DNA from: Salinispora arenicola
GTDB taxonomy: Bacteria > Actinomycetota > Actinomycetes > Mycobacteriales > Micromonosporaceae
Direction: 5' to 3'
Assembly (NCBI RefSeq): GCF_006716065.1
Contig: NZ_VFOL01000001.1
Coordinates: 3,534,001 to 3,598,000, forward strand
Length of the DNA stretch: 64,000 nt
A program made the position numbers and the translations under genes. The notes beneath the pieces were generated by a model, which saw nothing but the letters and a program-made list of their open reading frames with translations, did not search any database and was not told where the DNA came from. This document shows positions 40,001 through 52,200 of the stretch, in pieces; positions within the stretch are counted from its first letter, which is position 1; every line of letters begins with the position of its first letter.

Positions 40001-43000
40001 GCCGCCGCGCCGGCCGCCATGGATCTCACCGACTGGCCGCCGCGCGACGCAATCGCCGTCACCGTCGACTACGAACGGCTGATCAGTCACGGCTACGGCT
40101 ACGGCCCCGCGTTCCGCGGTCTACGCCAGGTGTGGCGGCGTGACAAGGAGATCTTTGCCGAAGTCGCGCTGCCCGTTGACGCCGGTACCTTCGGGCTGCA
40201 TCCAGCCCTGCTGGACGCGGCGCTGCACGCGGCAATCGTGAGCGCCGCGGTCGAGGACTCGCCCGCGGTGACCAGGCTGCCCTTCTCCTGGAACGGCGTC
40301 CACCTCGCCGCCGTGGGCGCCGGCGCACTACGCGTCCGCCTCAGCCTCGACAGCGAGGACGCCATGGCCATCGTCGTCGCCGACGACACCGGCGGGCCCG
40401 TCCTGACAGCACGTTCCCTTGTTTCCCGTACGGTAGCCATCGCCTCGTCCGAGCCCGACACGTCCGACGCGCTCTTTCACACCAACTGGCAGCCGTTGCC
40501 GTTCGGGACTCCGGAGGGCATCCTGTGGCCGCAACTGTCCGAGGTTGAAGGTGACGCGCCGGCGGTCATCCGGCTCGACGTCCCACGGCCGGAACTGGCG
40601 GTGTCGGAAGCCGTCCGCATGGTCACTGGTGAGATCCTCACGGCAGTCCAGGCCTTCCTGGCCGACGACCGGTTCGAGACCAGTCGCCTGGTCGTGGTGA
40701 CCCGCAATGCGCACGCCCCGGGAACCGCCGCCGACGTGGTGTCGGCGGCGGTCTGGGGCCTGCTGCGCTCGGCCCAGACCGAGAATCCCGGCCGGCTGCT
40801 CCTGGTCGACCTCGACGAGGATCCGCGGTCCGCCGCCGTGCTCACCGCCGCCGTACGTGCCGCGGTGGTCGCCGGCGAAGACCAGCTCATCCTGCGGGCC
40901 GGCGAGGCGAGCGTGCCGCGGCTGCAGCGAGTAGACCGAAGCGGGTTGCTTGATGTGCCTGGTGGTGTGTGGCGGCTTGGGGTGGGTGAGGTGGGGGTGT
41001 TGGAGGGTTTGGTGTTGGAGGGGGTTGAGGTTGTGGCGTTGGGGGTGGGGGAGGTGCGGGTGGCTGTGCGTGCGGGTGGTGTGAATTTTCGGGATGTGTT
41101 GATGGCGTTGGGTGTGTATCCGGGTGAGCCGAGTCTTGGTGCTGAGGGTGCGGGTGTGGTGGTTGAGGTTGGTCCGGGGGTGTCGGGGTTGGGGGTGGGT
41201 GATCGGGTGTTTGGTGTGTTTGGTGGGGCGTTTGGTTCGGTTGTGGTGGCTGATCGTCGTGGGTTGGTGCGGATTCCGTGTGGTTGGTCGTTTGAGCAGG
41301 CTGCTGCGGTGCCGGTGGCGTTTTTGACGGCGTGGTATGGGTTGGTGGATTTGGCGGGGTTGCGTCGTGGTCAGTCGGTGTTGATTCATGCGGCTGCTGG
41401 TGGTGTGGGTATGGCTGCTGTTCAGGTGGCGCGGTTTTTGGGTGCGGAGGTGTATGCGACTGCGAGTCCTTGGAAGTGGGGGGAGGTTGAGGCGTTGGGG
41501 GTTGCGGGGGATCGGTTGGCGTCGTCGCGGACGTTGGAGTTTGCGGATCGGTTTCCGAAGGTTGATGTGGTGCTTAATTCGTTGACTGGTGAGTTTGTTG
41601 ATGCGTCGCTTGGTTTGTTGGTGTCGGGTGGGTGTTTTTTGGAGATGGGTGTGGCTGATGTGCGGGAGGGGGTGGGTGTTGGTTATCGGCCGTTTCAGTT
41701 GTTGGAGGCTGGTTATGATCGTTTGGGGGAGATGTTGGTGGAGCTTGTGGGTTTGTTTTCGGTGGGGGAGTTGGTGTTGCCGCCGGTGCGGGTGTGGGAT
41801 GTGCGGCGTGCGGTGGAGGCGTTTCGTTTTGTGTCGCAGGCTCGGCATGTGGGCAAGGTGGTGTTGCGGATGCCGCGGGTGGTGGATCCGGATGGGACGG
41901 TGTTGATTACTGGGGCGTCGGGGATGTTGGGTGGTGTTGCGGCTCGTTATGTGGTGGGTCGGGGTGTGCGTCGTGTGTTGTTGGTGAGTCGTGGTGGTGT
42001 GTCTGGTGAGTTGGTGGCGGAGTTGCGGGGGGCGGGTGCGGTGGTGACGGTGGTGGAGTGTGATGTGGCTGATCGGGGGGTGTTGGCTGGGGTGCTTGCG
42101 GGGGTGCCGGTTGAGCATCCGTTGACGGCGGTGGTGCATACCGCCGGCACACTCGACGACGCACCCTTCACCGCCCTCACCCCCTCAAGGGTCCACGATG
42201 TCCTGAGTGCCAAGGCCGACGGCGCGTGGCACCTGCACGAGCTCACCGCCGACGCCGACCTGGCCGTCTTCGCGATGTACTCGTCAGCGGCCGGCGTACT
42301 CGGCTCGGCCGGGCAGGCCGCCTACAACGCCGCCAACACCTTCACCGACGCGCTCGCCGGCCTGCGCCACCACCAGGGACTGCCCGGCACGGCACTGGCA
42401 TGGGGTCCGTGGGCCGCCACCGGAGGTATGACCGAGCGGCTCGGCGGGGCCGACCGCGCCCGCCAGGCCCGCACCGGCGCCCGCCCGATCGCCGAAGCCG
42501 ACGGCTGCGCACTGTTGACCGCCGCACTCGACCGTGACGAACCCGTCCTGGTGCCCATCCGGCTCGACACCGCCGGCTTGGCCGCCGCGTCCGACATCCC
42601 CCCACTGCTGCGGGGGCTGGTGCGTCAGCGTCGGCCCAGCGTCGCCACCCCGGCCACGCCCGACCGGCAATCGCTGACCCGGCGCCTGCGTGATCTGCCG
42701 GCTGGGGAGGCGGCTCATGCCGCCCTCGAACTGGTGCGTGACCAGGCCGCACTCGTCCTCGGGCATGCCTCAGGCGCCTCGATCTCACCCGCCGACGCCT
42801 TCCGCGACCTGGGCTTCGACTCGCTGACCGCCGTCGAGCTGCGCAACCGGCTCACAGCCGCCACCGGGCTCAGCCTCCCGGCGACCGTGGTGTTCGACCA
42901 CCCCACCGCCCAGGCGCTGAGCCAGCTCGTACTCGACCGGCTCGGGCCAGTCGGTCCCGATCCCGGCACGGACGTGCTCGCCGAGCTGGACCGGCTGGAG

Positions 43001-43210
43001 TCCGTCCTGGCCGCAGCCCCGCACGACAGCGATGTGGACCGCCAACTCGTCCGCCGCCTGCGCAAGATCCTCGACGAGCGCACCCGGACGTTCCACCCGG
43101 CCGGCGGCTCGGCCGAGCCCCAGCACTTCGCCGACGCACTCGAGGCCGCCGGGGCCGAGGACGTCCTCAAGCTCATCGACGCCCGCCTGGGCCGCCGTAC
43201 CCGCCCCTGA
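37034..43210 (+). CDS. Modular type I polyketide synthase PKS2: module 5
   Basis: The 2058-residue protein starts at GTG 37034 after GGAGG. An N-terminal coiled-coil docking helix ([16 protein letters not shown] and on to residue 35) should receive the chain from PKS1. Domain order is KS-AT-DH-ER-KR-ACP, a fully reducing module, then a C-terminal helical docking region (about 42960-43210) facing PKS3. KS, AT, DH, ER, KR and ACP motifs are all intact, so a saturated two-carbon unit is expected. The AT segment 38633-39441 and the ER-to-KR segment 40941-42161 carry the T/G-wobble codon style and are copies of sequence in other modules, so the gene is a mosaic. Leu396 is a TTA codon. Confidence 0.96.
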   Translation: MPENLEDKLRGYLKKVTADLGRAREQLQEREDAATEAIAIIGMSCRLPGGVTGPAELWQLVTDGVDAIAPAPADRAWASAELTGTAPLGGFLDDAGGFDAAFFGMSPREALATDPQQRLLLETAWEALESAHIDPESLRASTTAVFAGTNGQDHGAGLPSSAFAGFGSTATSASVLSGRVSYTFGFQGPAVTVDTACSSSLVALHLAVQSLRQGESALALAGGVTVMTTPELFVEFTRQGGLSHDGRCRSFAAEADGTGWGEGVGWLLLERLSDARRHGRRILAVVRGSAVNQDGASNGLTAPNGRAQQHVIRQALHNARLTPRDVDAVEAHGTGTRLGDPIEAEALLATYGQNREHPLLLGSVKSNIGHAQAAAGVAGVIKMVQAIRRGWLPRTLHAEQPAPGVRWGSGRVSLLTDAVEWPVTGAPRRAAVSSFGISGTNAHVILEQAPDTEPIADAPAPATVAWPLSARSEAALRTQANRLAMHPGTATGIGRALAARSALDHRAVVLGAELGELQDELSRLAAGEGTVGKPVSGSLAVMFTGQGAQRVGMGAELYGRYPVFAAAFDEVAALLPVDLDGDMGLTGVAQPALFAFEVALFRLVESWGVCPAFVGGHSVGEIAAAHVAGVLSLSDACCLVEARARLMQALPAGGVMVAVAASEDVVRPLLSGVVDIAAVNGSEAVVLSGVEGAVEGVVAALGGVRSRRLGVSHAFHSALMDPMLDDFAAVVEGLSFGVARIPLVRDVSSPGYWVRQVRECVRFADDVAALAAAGVSTFLELGPDGVLSGMGEGEWVPAQRRDHGEVSTLLAALGRIWVRGADIDWAVLLPGAMPEDVPTYAFQHERYWLTATAADATTIGLLTSEHPLLLGESSIADTGAAVFTGTVSLRTHPWLADHVIGGRPILPGTALLDLALHAGHRVDLPDVEELTLHAPLPLGDRLVALQVTVGPAHDDRRRPIAVHSRPAGPDANLTTLDWTCHATGVLTRSAAAPAAMDLTDWPPRDAIAVTVDYERLISHGYGYGPAFRGLRQVWRRDKEIFAEVALPVDAGTFGLHPALLDAALHAAIVSAAVEDSPAVTRLPFSWNGVHLAAVGAGALRVRLSLDSEDAMAIVVADDTGGPVLTARSLVSRTVAIASSEPDTSDALFHTNWQPLPFGTPEGILWPQLSEVEGDAPAVIRLDVPRPELAVSEAVRMVTGEILTAVQAFLADDRFETSRLVVVTRNAHAPGTAADVVSAAVWGLLRSAQTENPGRLLLVDLDEDPRSAAVLTAAVRAAVVAGEDQLILRAGEASVPRLQRVDRSGLLDVPGGVWRLGVGEVGVLEGLVLEGVEVVALGVGEVRVAVRAGGVNFRDVLMALGVYPGEPSLGAEGAGVVVEVGPGVSGLGVGDRVFGVFGGAFGSVVVADRRGLVRIPCGWSFEQAAAVPVAFLTAWYGLVDLAGLRRGQSVLIHAAAGGVGMAAVQVARFLGAEVYATASPWKWGEVEALGVAGDRLASSRTLEFADRFPKVDVVLNSLTGEFVDASLGLLVSGGCFLEMGVADVREGVGVGYRPFQLLEAGYDRLGEMLVELVGLFSVGELVLPPVRVWDVRRAVEAFRFVSQARHVGKVVLRMPRVVDPDGTVLITGASGMLGGVAARYVVGRGVRRVLLVSRGGVSGELVAELRGAGAVVTVVECDVADRGVLAGVLAGVPVEHPLTAVVHTAGTLDDAPFTALTPSRVHDVLSAKADGAWHLHELTADADLAVFAMYSSAAGVLGSAGQAAYNAANTFTDALAGLRHHQGLPGTALAWGPWAATGGMTERLGGADRARQARTGARPIAEADGCALLTAALDRDEPVLVPIRLDTAGLAAASDIPPLLRGLVRQRRPSVATPATPDRQSLTRRLRDLPAGEAAHAALELVRDQAALVLGHASGASISPADAFRDLGFDSLTAVELRNRLTAATGLSLPATVVFDHPTAQALSQLVLDRLGPVGPDPGTDVLAELDRLESVLAAAPHDSDVDRQLVRRLRKILDERTRTFHPAGGSAEPQHFADALEAAGAEDVLKLIDARLGRRTRP
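38219..38221 (+). promoter_or_regulatory. TTA codon in PKS2 (Leu396)
   Basis: An in-frame TTA in the KS of module 5, another possible bldA-type control point. Confidence 0.5.
38633..39441 (+). repeat. AT block, third copy, in module 5 (809 bp)
   Basis: This matches 28382-29190 and 32645-33453. The only difference I found is T at 39049 in place of C (silent). The block spans the malonyl AT almost exactly; sequence on both sides is unrelated at the DNA level. Confidence 0.92.
40941..42161 (+). repeat. ER-KR block, copy in module 5 (1221 bp)
   Basis: This covers the whole ER and the first third of the KR and matches 62744-63964 in all bases compared. Wobble positions are T/G-rich, while the flanking DH and the rest of the KR are C/G-rich. 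Confidence 0.92.
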
Positions 43211-43260
43211 CCCGCCCACTGCCCGCTCGCCTCCCGCGCGCAGAGAATGGTTGGAGACCC

Positions 43261-46200
43261 ATGCCGGACGACAGGACGTTGCTCGACTATCTGAAGTGGG
43301 TCAGCGCGGATCTACACGACACCCAGGAGCGACTGCGCGAGCTCGAACAGGCGCAGCGGGAACCGATCGCTGTTGTCGGGATGTCCTGCCGGTTCCCGGG
43401 CGGCGTCGACGGTCCCGACGACCTGTGGCGGCTGGTCGAGACCGGCACCGACGCCGTCACCGGGTTCCCCACGGACCGAGGCTGGGACCTCGACGCGATC
43501 GCCGACTCGGTGGCCGTGCACGAGGGCGGTTTCCTCGCCGGTGCCGACCGGTTCGACGCTGGCTTTTTCGGTATCAGCCCGCGCGAGGCGACCGCAATGG
43601 ACCCGCAACAGCGGTTGCTGCTGGAAGGCGCGTGGGAGGCGCTGGAGTCCGCCGGCATCGACCCCCGCTCGCTGCGCGGCACGCGTACCGGGGTGTTCGT
43701 CGGCAGCAACAACCAGGACCACGTCATCGTGCTGTCCAGCGCCACTGCCGACACAACCGGTCAGGGACTGACCGGCGCCACCGCCAGTGTGCTCTCCGGA
43801 CGGGTGTCGTACGTCCTCGGGCTTGAAGGTCCCGCGCTGACGATCGACACCGCCTGCTCGTCCTCCCTGGTCTCGTTGCATCTGGCTGTGCAGTCGCTGC
43901 GGCGTGGCGAGTGCTCGATGGCGCTGGCCGGCGGTGTCGCGCTGATGGCCACCCCGGCGATGTTCCTCGAGTCGAGCGGTCAGGGCGTGCTGGCATTGGA
44001 TGGCCGGTGCAAGGCGTACGCCGAGGGCGCTGACGGCACCGGCTGGGGTGAGGGCGTCGGTTGGGTGCTCGTCCAGCGGCTGTCCGACGCCGTCCGCGAG
44101 GGTCGGCGGGTCCTCGCCGTCGTGACCGGGACGGCGGTCAACCAGGACGGCGCATCCAACGGCCTCACCGCCCCGAGCGGCATTGCCCAGCGTCGCGTCA
44201 TCCGGGCCGCTCTCGACGACGCCGGGCTCAGCGCCGCCGACGTCGACGCCGTCGAGGGACACGGCACCGGCACCGCGCTGGGCGACCCGATCGAGGTGGG
44301 CGCGCTGCTCGAGACCTACGGGCGGGAACACGCCGCGGAGCGGCCGCTCTGGCTGGGCTCGCTGAAGTCGAACATCGGCCACACCCAGGCCGCCGCCGGG
44401 ATCGGCGGCATCATCAAGATGATCCAGGCGATCCGGCACGGGATACTGCCGGGCACCCTGCACGCCAGCCAGCGCACCAGCCGGGTCGAGTGGGACCGCG
44501 GCGGGCTCGCCCTGCTGACCGAGGCGACTCCGTGGCCGGAGACCGGTGCCCCACGCCGAGCTGGTGTCTCCTCGTTCGGGATCAGCGGTACCAACGCACA
44601 TGTGATCCTCGAGCAGGCGCCGCCGAGGGAAGCGGCCGAGCCGGAGGTCACCCGCACCCCTGGGCTGCTGCTGTGGGTGCTGTCGGGCCACACCGAGGAG
44701 GCCCTGCGTGGGCAGGCGCGTCGCCTGCTCACCTATGTCGAGGACAACCCACAACTGTCCGCGACGGACATCGCCTGGTCCCTGGCCACGACGCGGAGTC
44801 GGCTCGCGCACCGGGCCGTCGTGCTCGGCGCCGACCGGCCCGGCCTGCTGCGCGGGTTGGCAGACCTGGCCCGTGGCGAGCCGTCCGCCGCGGTCGTCCA
44901 GGGAACTGCCCACTTCGGCGACAAGGTCGTCTTCGTCTTTCCCGGCTATGGCTCCCAGTGGCGTGGCATGGCACTGGAGCTGATCGAGCAGGAGCCGGCC
45001 TTCCGCGATGAGTTCCTGGCGTGCGAAGCGGCGTTTCTCCCGTGGCTGGGCTGGTCGTCGGTGGCCGCGTTGCGTGGCGATCCCGAGGCGCCGGACCTGG
45101 AGGAGTTCGCGACCACCCAGGTTCTGCTGTTCATCGTGATGGTGGCGCTGGCCGCGCTCTGGCGCTCGTACGGGCTCGAGCCATCTGGTGTCATCGGCCA
45201 CAGCCAGGGCGAGATTGCCGCCGCATACGTGGCCGGCGCCGTGACACGCGAGGACGCCGCGCGCTACGTCGTTGCCCGCGCCCGGCTGATGCAGCAGCAC
45301 CTGGACGGGCGGGGCGGCATGGTCGCCATACAGCTCAGCGCGGACGAACTACGGGAGCGCCTGACACCGTACGGCGACCGCCTCGCCCTCGCGGCGATCA
45401 ACGGTCCCTGTGCCGTGGTCATGTCCGGGGAGGACGCTGCCCTTGACGAGCTGGCCGGGCAGCTGGTCGCCGAAGGCGTACGCGTGCACAAGCTCGCGCT
45501 GAACGTCGCCGCCCACTCCGCCCAGCTCGATGCGTACCGCGCCGAGATCGAGGAGATGCTCGCCACCCTGCGGCCCGTCTCCAGCGACGTCCCGTTCTTT
45601 TCGACGGTCACCGGTGGCCAGCTGGATACCGTCGGTCTCGACGCGGGGCACTGGTTCAGCAACCTGCGGCAGACCGTCCTGTTCGAGCAGGCCACCCGGA
45701 CGGCGTTGACCCAGGGCTACCGGCTGATGCTGGAGGTCAGCGCGCATCCGGTCGTGGCGATGGCGGTGCAGGACGTCATCGACGACACCGGCATACCCGC
45801 CATCCCCCTGACCACGTTGCGTCGCGGCGAGGGCGGCCGCGACAGGTTTCTGCGAGCCCTGGCTGAAGCGCACGTGCAGGGCGCCCCGGTCGACTTCGGC
45901 GTGCTGTTCGGGGGCACGGGCGCGCGACGGGTGGCCCTGCCGACGTACGCCTTCCAGCACGAGCGGTTCCGCCTCGACCCTGGGCCGACGACCGGCGACG
46001 CGTCCTCGCTCGGGCTCACGCCACTGGACCACCCGCTGGTCACCGCGGCGATCGCGCTCCCGGAGCCGAGCGGGCAACTGCTGACCGGGCGGCTCACCCG
46101 CCGTACGCATCCGTGGCTGGCCGACCACATCGTGCTGGGCGCCGCACTATTGCCGGGCACCGCCCACCTCGAGCTGGCCTTCCGCGCCGGTGACCAGGTC

Positions 46201-49200
46201 GGCTGTGACACCGTGGAGGAGCTGACCCTGCAGACGCCGCTGACGCTGCCCGAGCACGACGGTGTGGCGCTGCAGGTCTTCGTCGGCGGCCCGCAGGACG
46301 ACGGCCGGCGGTCCGTCGCGGTCTGGTCCCGCCGGGACACTCCCGGCCCGGCGGACGACGGCGACGAGTGGACCTGCCACGCCACCGGGCTGCTCGGCCA
46401 CGCCGCGGCCACCCCCGTCGACGGCCTGACCTCGTGGCCCCCGGCCGCCGCGGCAGTGGACATCGACGGTCTCTACGAGCGGTTGTCGGCCGCCGGATAC
46501 GGTTACGGTCCGGCGTTCCGTGGGCTACGTTCCGTGTGGTCGGACGGCGGGGACATCTACGCCGAGGTCACGCTGCCCGAGGAGACCGTTGCTGACGCTG
46601 GCCGCTTCGGGCTGCATCCCGCCCTGCTCGACGCCGCCTTCCACGCGCTGATCGCCGCCCGTCCGCCGCAGCGCAGTGCTACGCGGCTGCTGTTCTCGTG
46701 GGCGGGTGTCCGGCTGGTCCGCGCTGGTGCGTCCGCCCTGCGGATCCGGCTGCGCCCGCGCGCCGACGGGACGGTCACGCTGCTGGCCGCCGACGTGGCC
46801 GGTACGCCCGTGGCCACCGCTGACGCGCTGGTCATGCGTGAGGTGACCGAGACGAGCCTCATTCCGGATCCCGCACGCGAACTGTTCCGGGAGCAGCTGC
46901 AGCCGTTGGCGGTACCCAGGCAAGCCGCGGACGAGCCGGTGATCTGGACCGATCCGGGGGGCTTGCTGGAGTCCCTGACCGAGCCTGGCACCCGGTACGC
47001 GGTCTTCGCCGCGCCGACACCGCCCGGTGTTGGCGTCGTGGCCGCCGCCCGGCAGGTCACCGAGCGGCTACGGACACTGCTCAGCTCCTGGCTCACCAGT
47101 CCCGGCGCCGAGTCCACGACGCTGGTGATCCGTACTCGTAACGCCCGTTCCGGGTCGCCCGACCCGGTCCAGGCGGCCGGTCGCGGCGTGGTTCGTTCGT
47201 TCCAAGCCTCCCATCCGGGCCGGATCCTGGTGCTGGACACCGCGTCGGCCGACGAGCCGGTCGCCGCAGTGATCTCCGCCGCCCTGGCGGCGGAGGAGGA
47301 CGATGTCGTCCTTCATGACGAGACCGCCATGGCCGCCCGACTCGTGCGCGTCCCGGCAGGTGACCTGGACCTGCCGTGGTCCGGCACCGTACTGGTCACC
47401 GGTGACGCCGGCACCCGTGCCGCCGAGGTCGCAAGGCACGTGGCCGCCCGAGGCGCCGCACGCGTGGTGCTGGCTGGTGCGGGCGAGCCGGACCATGCCG
47501 GCGTCGAGGCGGTGGCCTGCGACCTCACCGACGCGGACGCGCTCGCAGCCCTGGTCGCCGACGTGGCACCCGACGTCGTCCTGCACGCCGCCGAGACCGG
47601 TGATCCCGTCGCCACGGCGTGGGCGCTGGACCGGGCAGCCACCAGCGTGGACCTTCGAGCCTTCGTCCTGTTCTCGACCGCGGACGGTGTGCTTGGCGGC
47701 GCCGGTCGCGCCGAGCGCAGCGCCGCGAGCGCCTTCACTGATGCCCTGGTGCGGCGGCGACGGGCGACCGGACGGGTGGGACAGGCTCTCGCCTGGGGCT
47801 CTTGGGCCTCCACCGCTGGGGGCCTCGCCCTGCTCGATGCGGCCGTCGTCGTGGACGAGGCGGTCGTCGTGCCGTTCCGTCCCCGGGCCCGTGGGAACGT
47901 GCCGCCGCTGCTGCGCAGTCTCGTGCGGGCGCCGCTGCGGCCTACGGTCGACGCCGTCGCCCAGTCCTCGTCCGCGCTGGCCCGGCGGATCGGCGGGCTC
48001 GACCCGGCCGAACGGGTCAAGGCGCTGGTCGAGCTGGTCCAGTCCGAGGCGGCGGTGGTGCTCGGCTTCGCCGACGTCCGCGCGGTTCCGGCCACCCGGG
48101 CGTTCCGCGACATCGGCTTCGTCTCGATGAACGCGGTTGAGCTCCGTAACCGACTCACAGCGGTGACCGGCCTACCGCTGGCCGCCACGGTCGTATTCGA
48201 CCACCCGTCCGCCGTCGCGCTCGGCACCCACCTGGGAACGCTGCTGCTCGGCGGCGCGCCGGCGGAGACCGTAGAGCCGGTCACCGACCGCGTCGTGGAC
48301 GAGCCCATCGCCGTGATCGGCATGTCCTGCCGCTTCCCCGGTGACGTGCGGTCGCCGGAGGACCTGTGGCGACTGGTCGCCGACGGAGTCGACGCCACCG
48401 GCGATCTTCCGGGGAACCGGGGCTGGAACGTGGACTCGTTCTACGATCCGGCGCCCGGGCAACCCGGCCGCTCGTACGTGCGCCGGGGCGGCTTCGTCCG
48501 CGACGCCGATCGGTTCGACGCGGGCTTCTTCGGCATCAACCCGCGGGAAGCCCTCGCGATGGATCCGCAGCAACGGCTCCTGCTGGAGACAGCGTGGGAA
48601 GGCCTGGAACACGCCGGCCTCGACCCGGCCACGCTACGCGGCAGCGACACCGGGGTGTTCGTCGGCAGTAACGGTCAGGACCACGCCCTCGTGCTGTCCG
48701 GCGCGGTGGGTGAGCTGTCCGGGTACCGGCTCACCGGCACCAGCGCGAGCATCATGTCCGGTCGGATTTCGTACGAGTTCGGCTTTGAGGGGCCGGCGCT
48801 GACCGTCGACACGGCCTGCTCCTCGTCGCTGGTCTCGCTGCACCTGGCCGCCGAGGCGCTGCGCGGCGGGGAGTGCTCGCTCGCGCTGGCCGGCGGCTGC
48901 TCGATCATCTGTACGCCCACCCAGTTCGTCGAGTTCAGCATGCAGAATGCTCTCTCTCCGGATGGCCGGTCGAGGGCGTTCTCGGCCGGGAGCAACGGCT
49001 TCGGTATGGCCGAGGGCGTGGGCTGGCTGGTGTTGGAACGGCTGTCCGAGGCCCGACGTCACGGCCACCCGGTGCTGGCCGTGGTGCGCGGCAGCGCAGT
49101 CAACCAGGATGGCGCCTCCAACGGGTTGACCGCCCCGAACGGCCCCTCCCAGGAACGGGTCATCCGACAGGCGCTCGCCTCCGCGGGGCTCACCCCGGCC

Positions 49201-52200
49201 GACGTGGACGCCGTCGAGGCGCATGGCACAGGTACGCCGCTCGGCGACCCGATCGAGGCCACCGCGTTGCTCAACACGTACGGCCGGGACCGCACCGGGC
49301 CCCCGCTCCTGCTCGGGTCGCTCAAGAGCAACTTCGGGCACGCCCAGGCCGCGGCCGGCGTCGGCGGTGTCATCAAGTCCGTCATGGCGCTGCGGGCCGG
49401 CGTGCTACCGCCGACCTTGCACGCGGACGAGCCGACGCCCCAGGTGGACTGGTCGTCCGGTGGGGTCCAACTGCTAACCGAGCGCAGGGACTGGCCCCGG
49501 ACGGACCGACCGCGGCGGGTCGGTGTGTCCGGCTTCGGTATCAGCGGCACCAACGCCCACGTGATTCTGGAGCAGGCACCTGACCCGCCCGCCGACGGGT
49601 CGGTCGACCCGGAGGGCGACCTGCCGACGCTGTGGACACTCTCCGCCCCTACTTTGGAAGCGTTGCGTGCTCAGGCGTCCCGGCTCCGCGTCTTCGTCGA
49701 CGAACACCCGGAGCTGTCCCCGCATGACATCGGACGTTCGCTGGTGGAGAGCCGGTCGGCGTTCGACCACCGGGCGGCGTTGGTCGGCCGGACCCGAGCG
49801 GAGCTGCTGCAGGGGTTGACCGCCCTGGCCAACGGCGAGTCCGCTGCCACCCTGGTCGAGGGGCGTGCGGTCACCGGTGGTGGCGTGGTATTCGTCTTCC
49901 CTGGTCAGGGTTCGCAGTGGGCCGGCATGGCCGCCGAGCTGTTCGACAGCAGCGAGATCTTCGCCGAGGAGTTTAGGGCGTGTTCGCTGGCCCTGTCGGA
50001 ATGGATCGACTGGTCACCGGTCGACGTGCTCCGTAAGGCCGACGAGGCGCTGCTCGGCCGGGTCGACGTCGTGCAGCCGATGCTGTGGGCGGTGATGGTG
50101 TCGCTGGCGGCGCTGTGGCGCTCGTATGGTGTCGAACCGGCCGCGGTGGTCGGGCACAGCCAGGGCGAGATCGCTGCCGCCTGCGCGATCGGTGTGCTCT
50201 CCCGCGATGACGCCGCCAAGGTCGTGGCGGTGCGCAGCCAAGCCCTGACCCGGATCTCGGGCAGCGGCGGCATGATGTCGGTGCAGCTGGGCCGGGCCGT
50301 GCTCGAGCCCCGGATGCTGCCGTGGGGCGGACGGATCTCGGTCGCGGCCGTCAACAGCCCCCGGAGCGTCGTCGTTTCCGGCGAGGTCGAGGCGCTGCAG
50401 GAGCTGCACGCTGCACTGGTGGCGGACGGGGTCAGCGCCCGGCTGATTGCCGTCGACTATGCCGCCCACTCCGCGCAGGTCGACCAGATCCAGGACGAGC
50501 TCGCCGACCTGCTCGCGACAGTGAGGTCCGTCCCCGCACACGTCCCCTTCTACTCCTGCGTCGAGGGCGACGAGCGGCCGACCAACGACCTCGACGCCGG
50601 CTACTGGCACCGTAACCTGCGCGAGACCGTGCTGTTCGAGGACTCGATCAAGGCGGCCCTGGCGCGCGGCCACCGGCTGGTGCTTGAGGCCAGCCCGCAC
50701 CCGGTGCTGGTGACGGCGGTACAGGACGTGCTGGACGACAGCGGCGTCGACGCCCACAGCTGGGGCACGCTGCGCCGCTCCGCGGGCGGACTGGACCGCT
50801 TCCTGCTCTCCCTGGCGCAGGCCCATGTCAACGGCGCGGAGATCGACTTCGGACCGCTGTTCGCCGGTGCCCGGCTGATATCCCTGCCCACGTACGCGTT
50901 CCAGGGCGAGCGCTTCTGGATCGACGCTGCTGCGCCGGCCGGTGACGCGTCCTCGCTTGGCCTGGTCGCCGCCGGCCATCCGATGCTGGCCGCGGAGGTC
51001 CCGCTGTCCGACAGCGGCGCGTTGCTGCTGACCGGCCGGCTCAGCGTCCACGATCAGACCTGGCTCGGCGACCACGTGGTGTCCGGCATGACCATCGTCC
51101 CCGGTACGGCGTTCATGGAGATCGCCTTCAAGGCCGCCGAACGGGTCGGCTGCCCGCGCGTGGAGGAGCTGGCCGTCCAGGCGCCGCTGCTGCTTGACCC
51201 GGACGTCCCGACCGCCTTGCAGGTGGTGATCGCCGCACCGCTGGACACCGGGCAGCGTCAGCTCACCGTCTACGCCCGTCCCGAGCCGGCCGGTGATGGC
51301 CTCGACGAGGACTGGACCCTGCACGCCACCTGCTGGCTCACCACCGCGACTCCGGCCGCACCGGACACGTCGGATCTGCTGGTATGGCCGCCGCGTGACA
51401 CGGTGCCGTTCGCCGCGCAGGAGTGCTACCGGCAGCTGGTCGCGGCCGGCTACGCCTTCGGCCCGACATTCCAGGGGCTGCGCGAGGTGCATGTCCGCGG
51501 CAAGGAAGTCTTCGCCCTGGTTAGCATCCCCGCCGAGGGCCGCGCCGACGCCGCCGTCTTCGGTCTGCACCCGGCCCTGTTCGACGCGATGTTTCACTCA
51601 CTGATCTCCGCCCGGCCGCAGGGGAGCGACGAAGTGCTGCGGCTACCGTTCACCTGGACCGGCGTCCAGTTGCACGCCGAGGGCGCCGTCACGATGCGGG
51701 TCAAGATGACGCTCACCAGCGCCGACTCGCTGACGCTCGTCGCCGTCGACGAATCGGGCGGCCTGGTCGTCTCGGCTGACGCCCTGCTGCTGCGCGAGAT
51801 CTCCGGGGCGGGCGCCCCGACCGCTGCCAGCCGCCGCTACCGGTCCTTGTACCGGCTCGAGTGGGCACCCTTGGTTCTGCGCGAGTCCGTCCCGGGGGAG
51901 AGCCGCTGGGCTGTGCTCGGTGACTCCCCGGTCGCCGTCTCGTTGACCCGCCACGACAGCTCGGTGCGGCGGCACGACGACTGGTCCTCGCTGGCCGTCG
52001 CCGAGCGGGTGCCCGACCTGGTGGTGCTGCCGGTGGACACGCTCGGAGGTTCCTTCGAGGGCACCGATGTGCCCAGGGCTGCCCGTCGGCTGCTGATCCG
52101 GGTGACCGGGCTGGTGCAGGACTGGCTGGCCGACGAGCGGTTCGCCGACTCGCGGCTGCTGGTGGTGACCCGGCAGGCGGTTCCGGCCGGGGCTGGCGAG

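Larger units (their letters stand above)
37142..42950 (+). other. Module 5: KS-AT(malonyl)-DH-ER-KR-ACP
   Basis: KS has DTACSSS. AT has GHSVG and HAFH. DH has [10 protein letters not shown] and DAALH. ER has the NADPH motif [11 protein letters not shown] and a Tyr in [10 protein letters not shown] has [11 protein letters not shown] and AYNAAN. ACP has GFDSL. Full reduction to methylene is expected. Confidence 0.92.
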
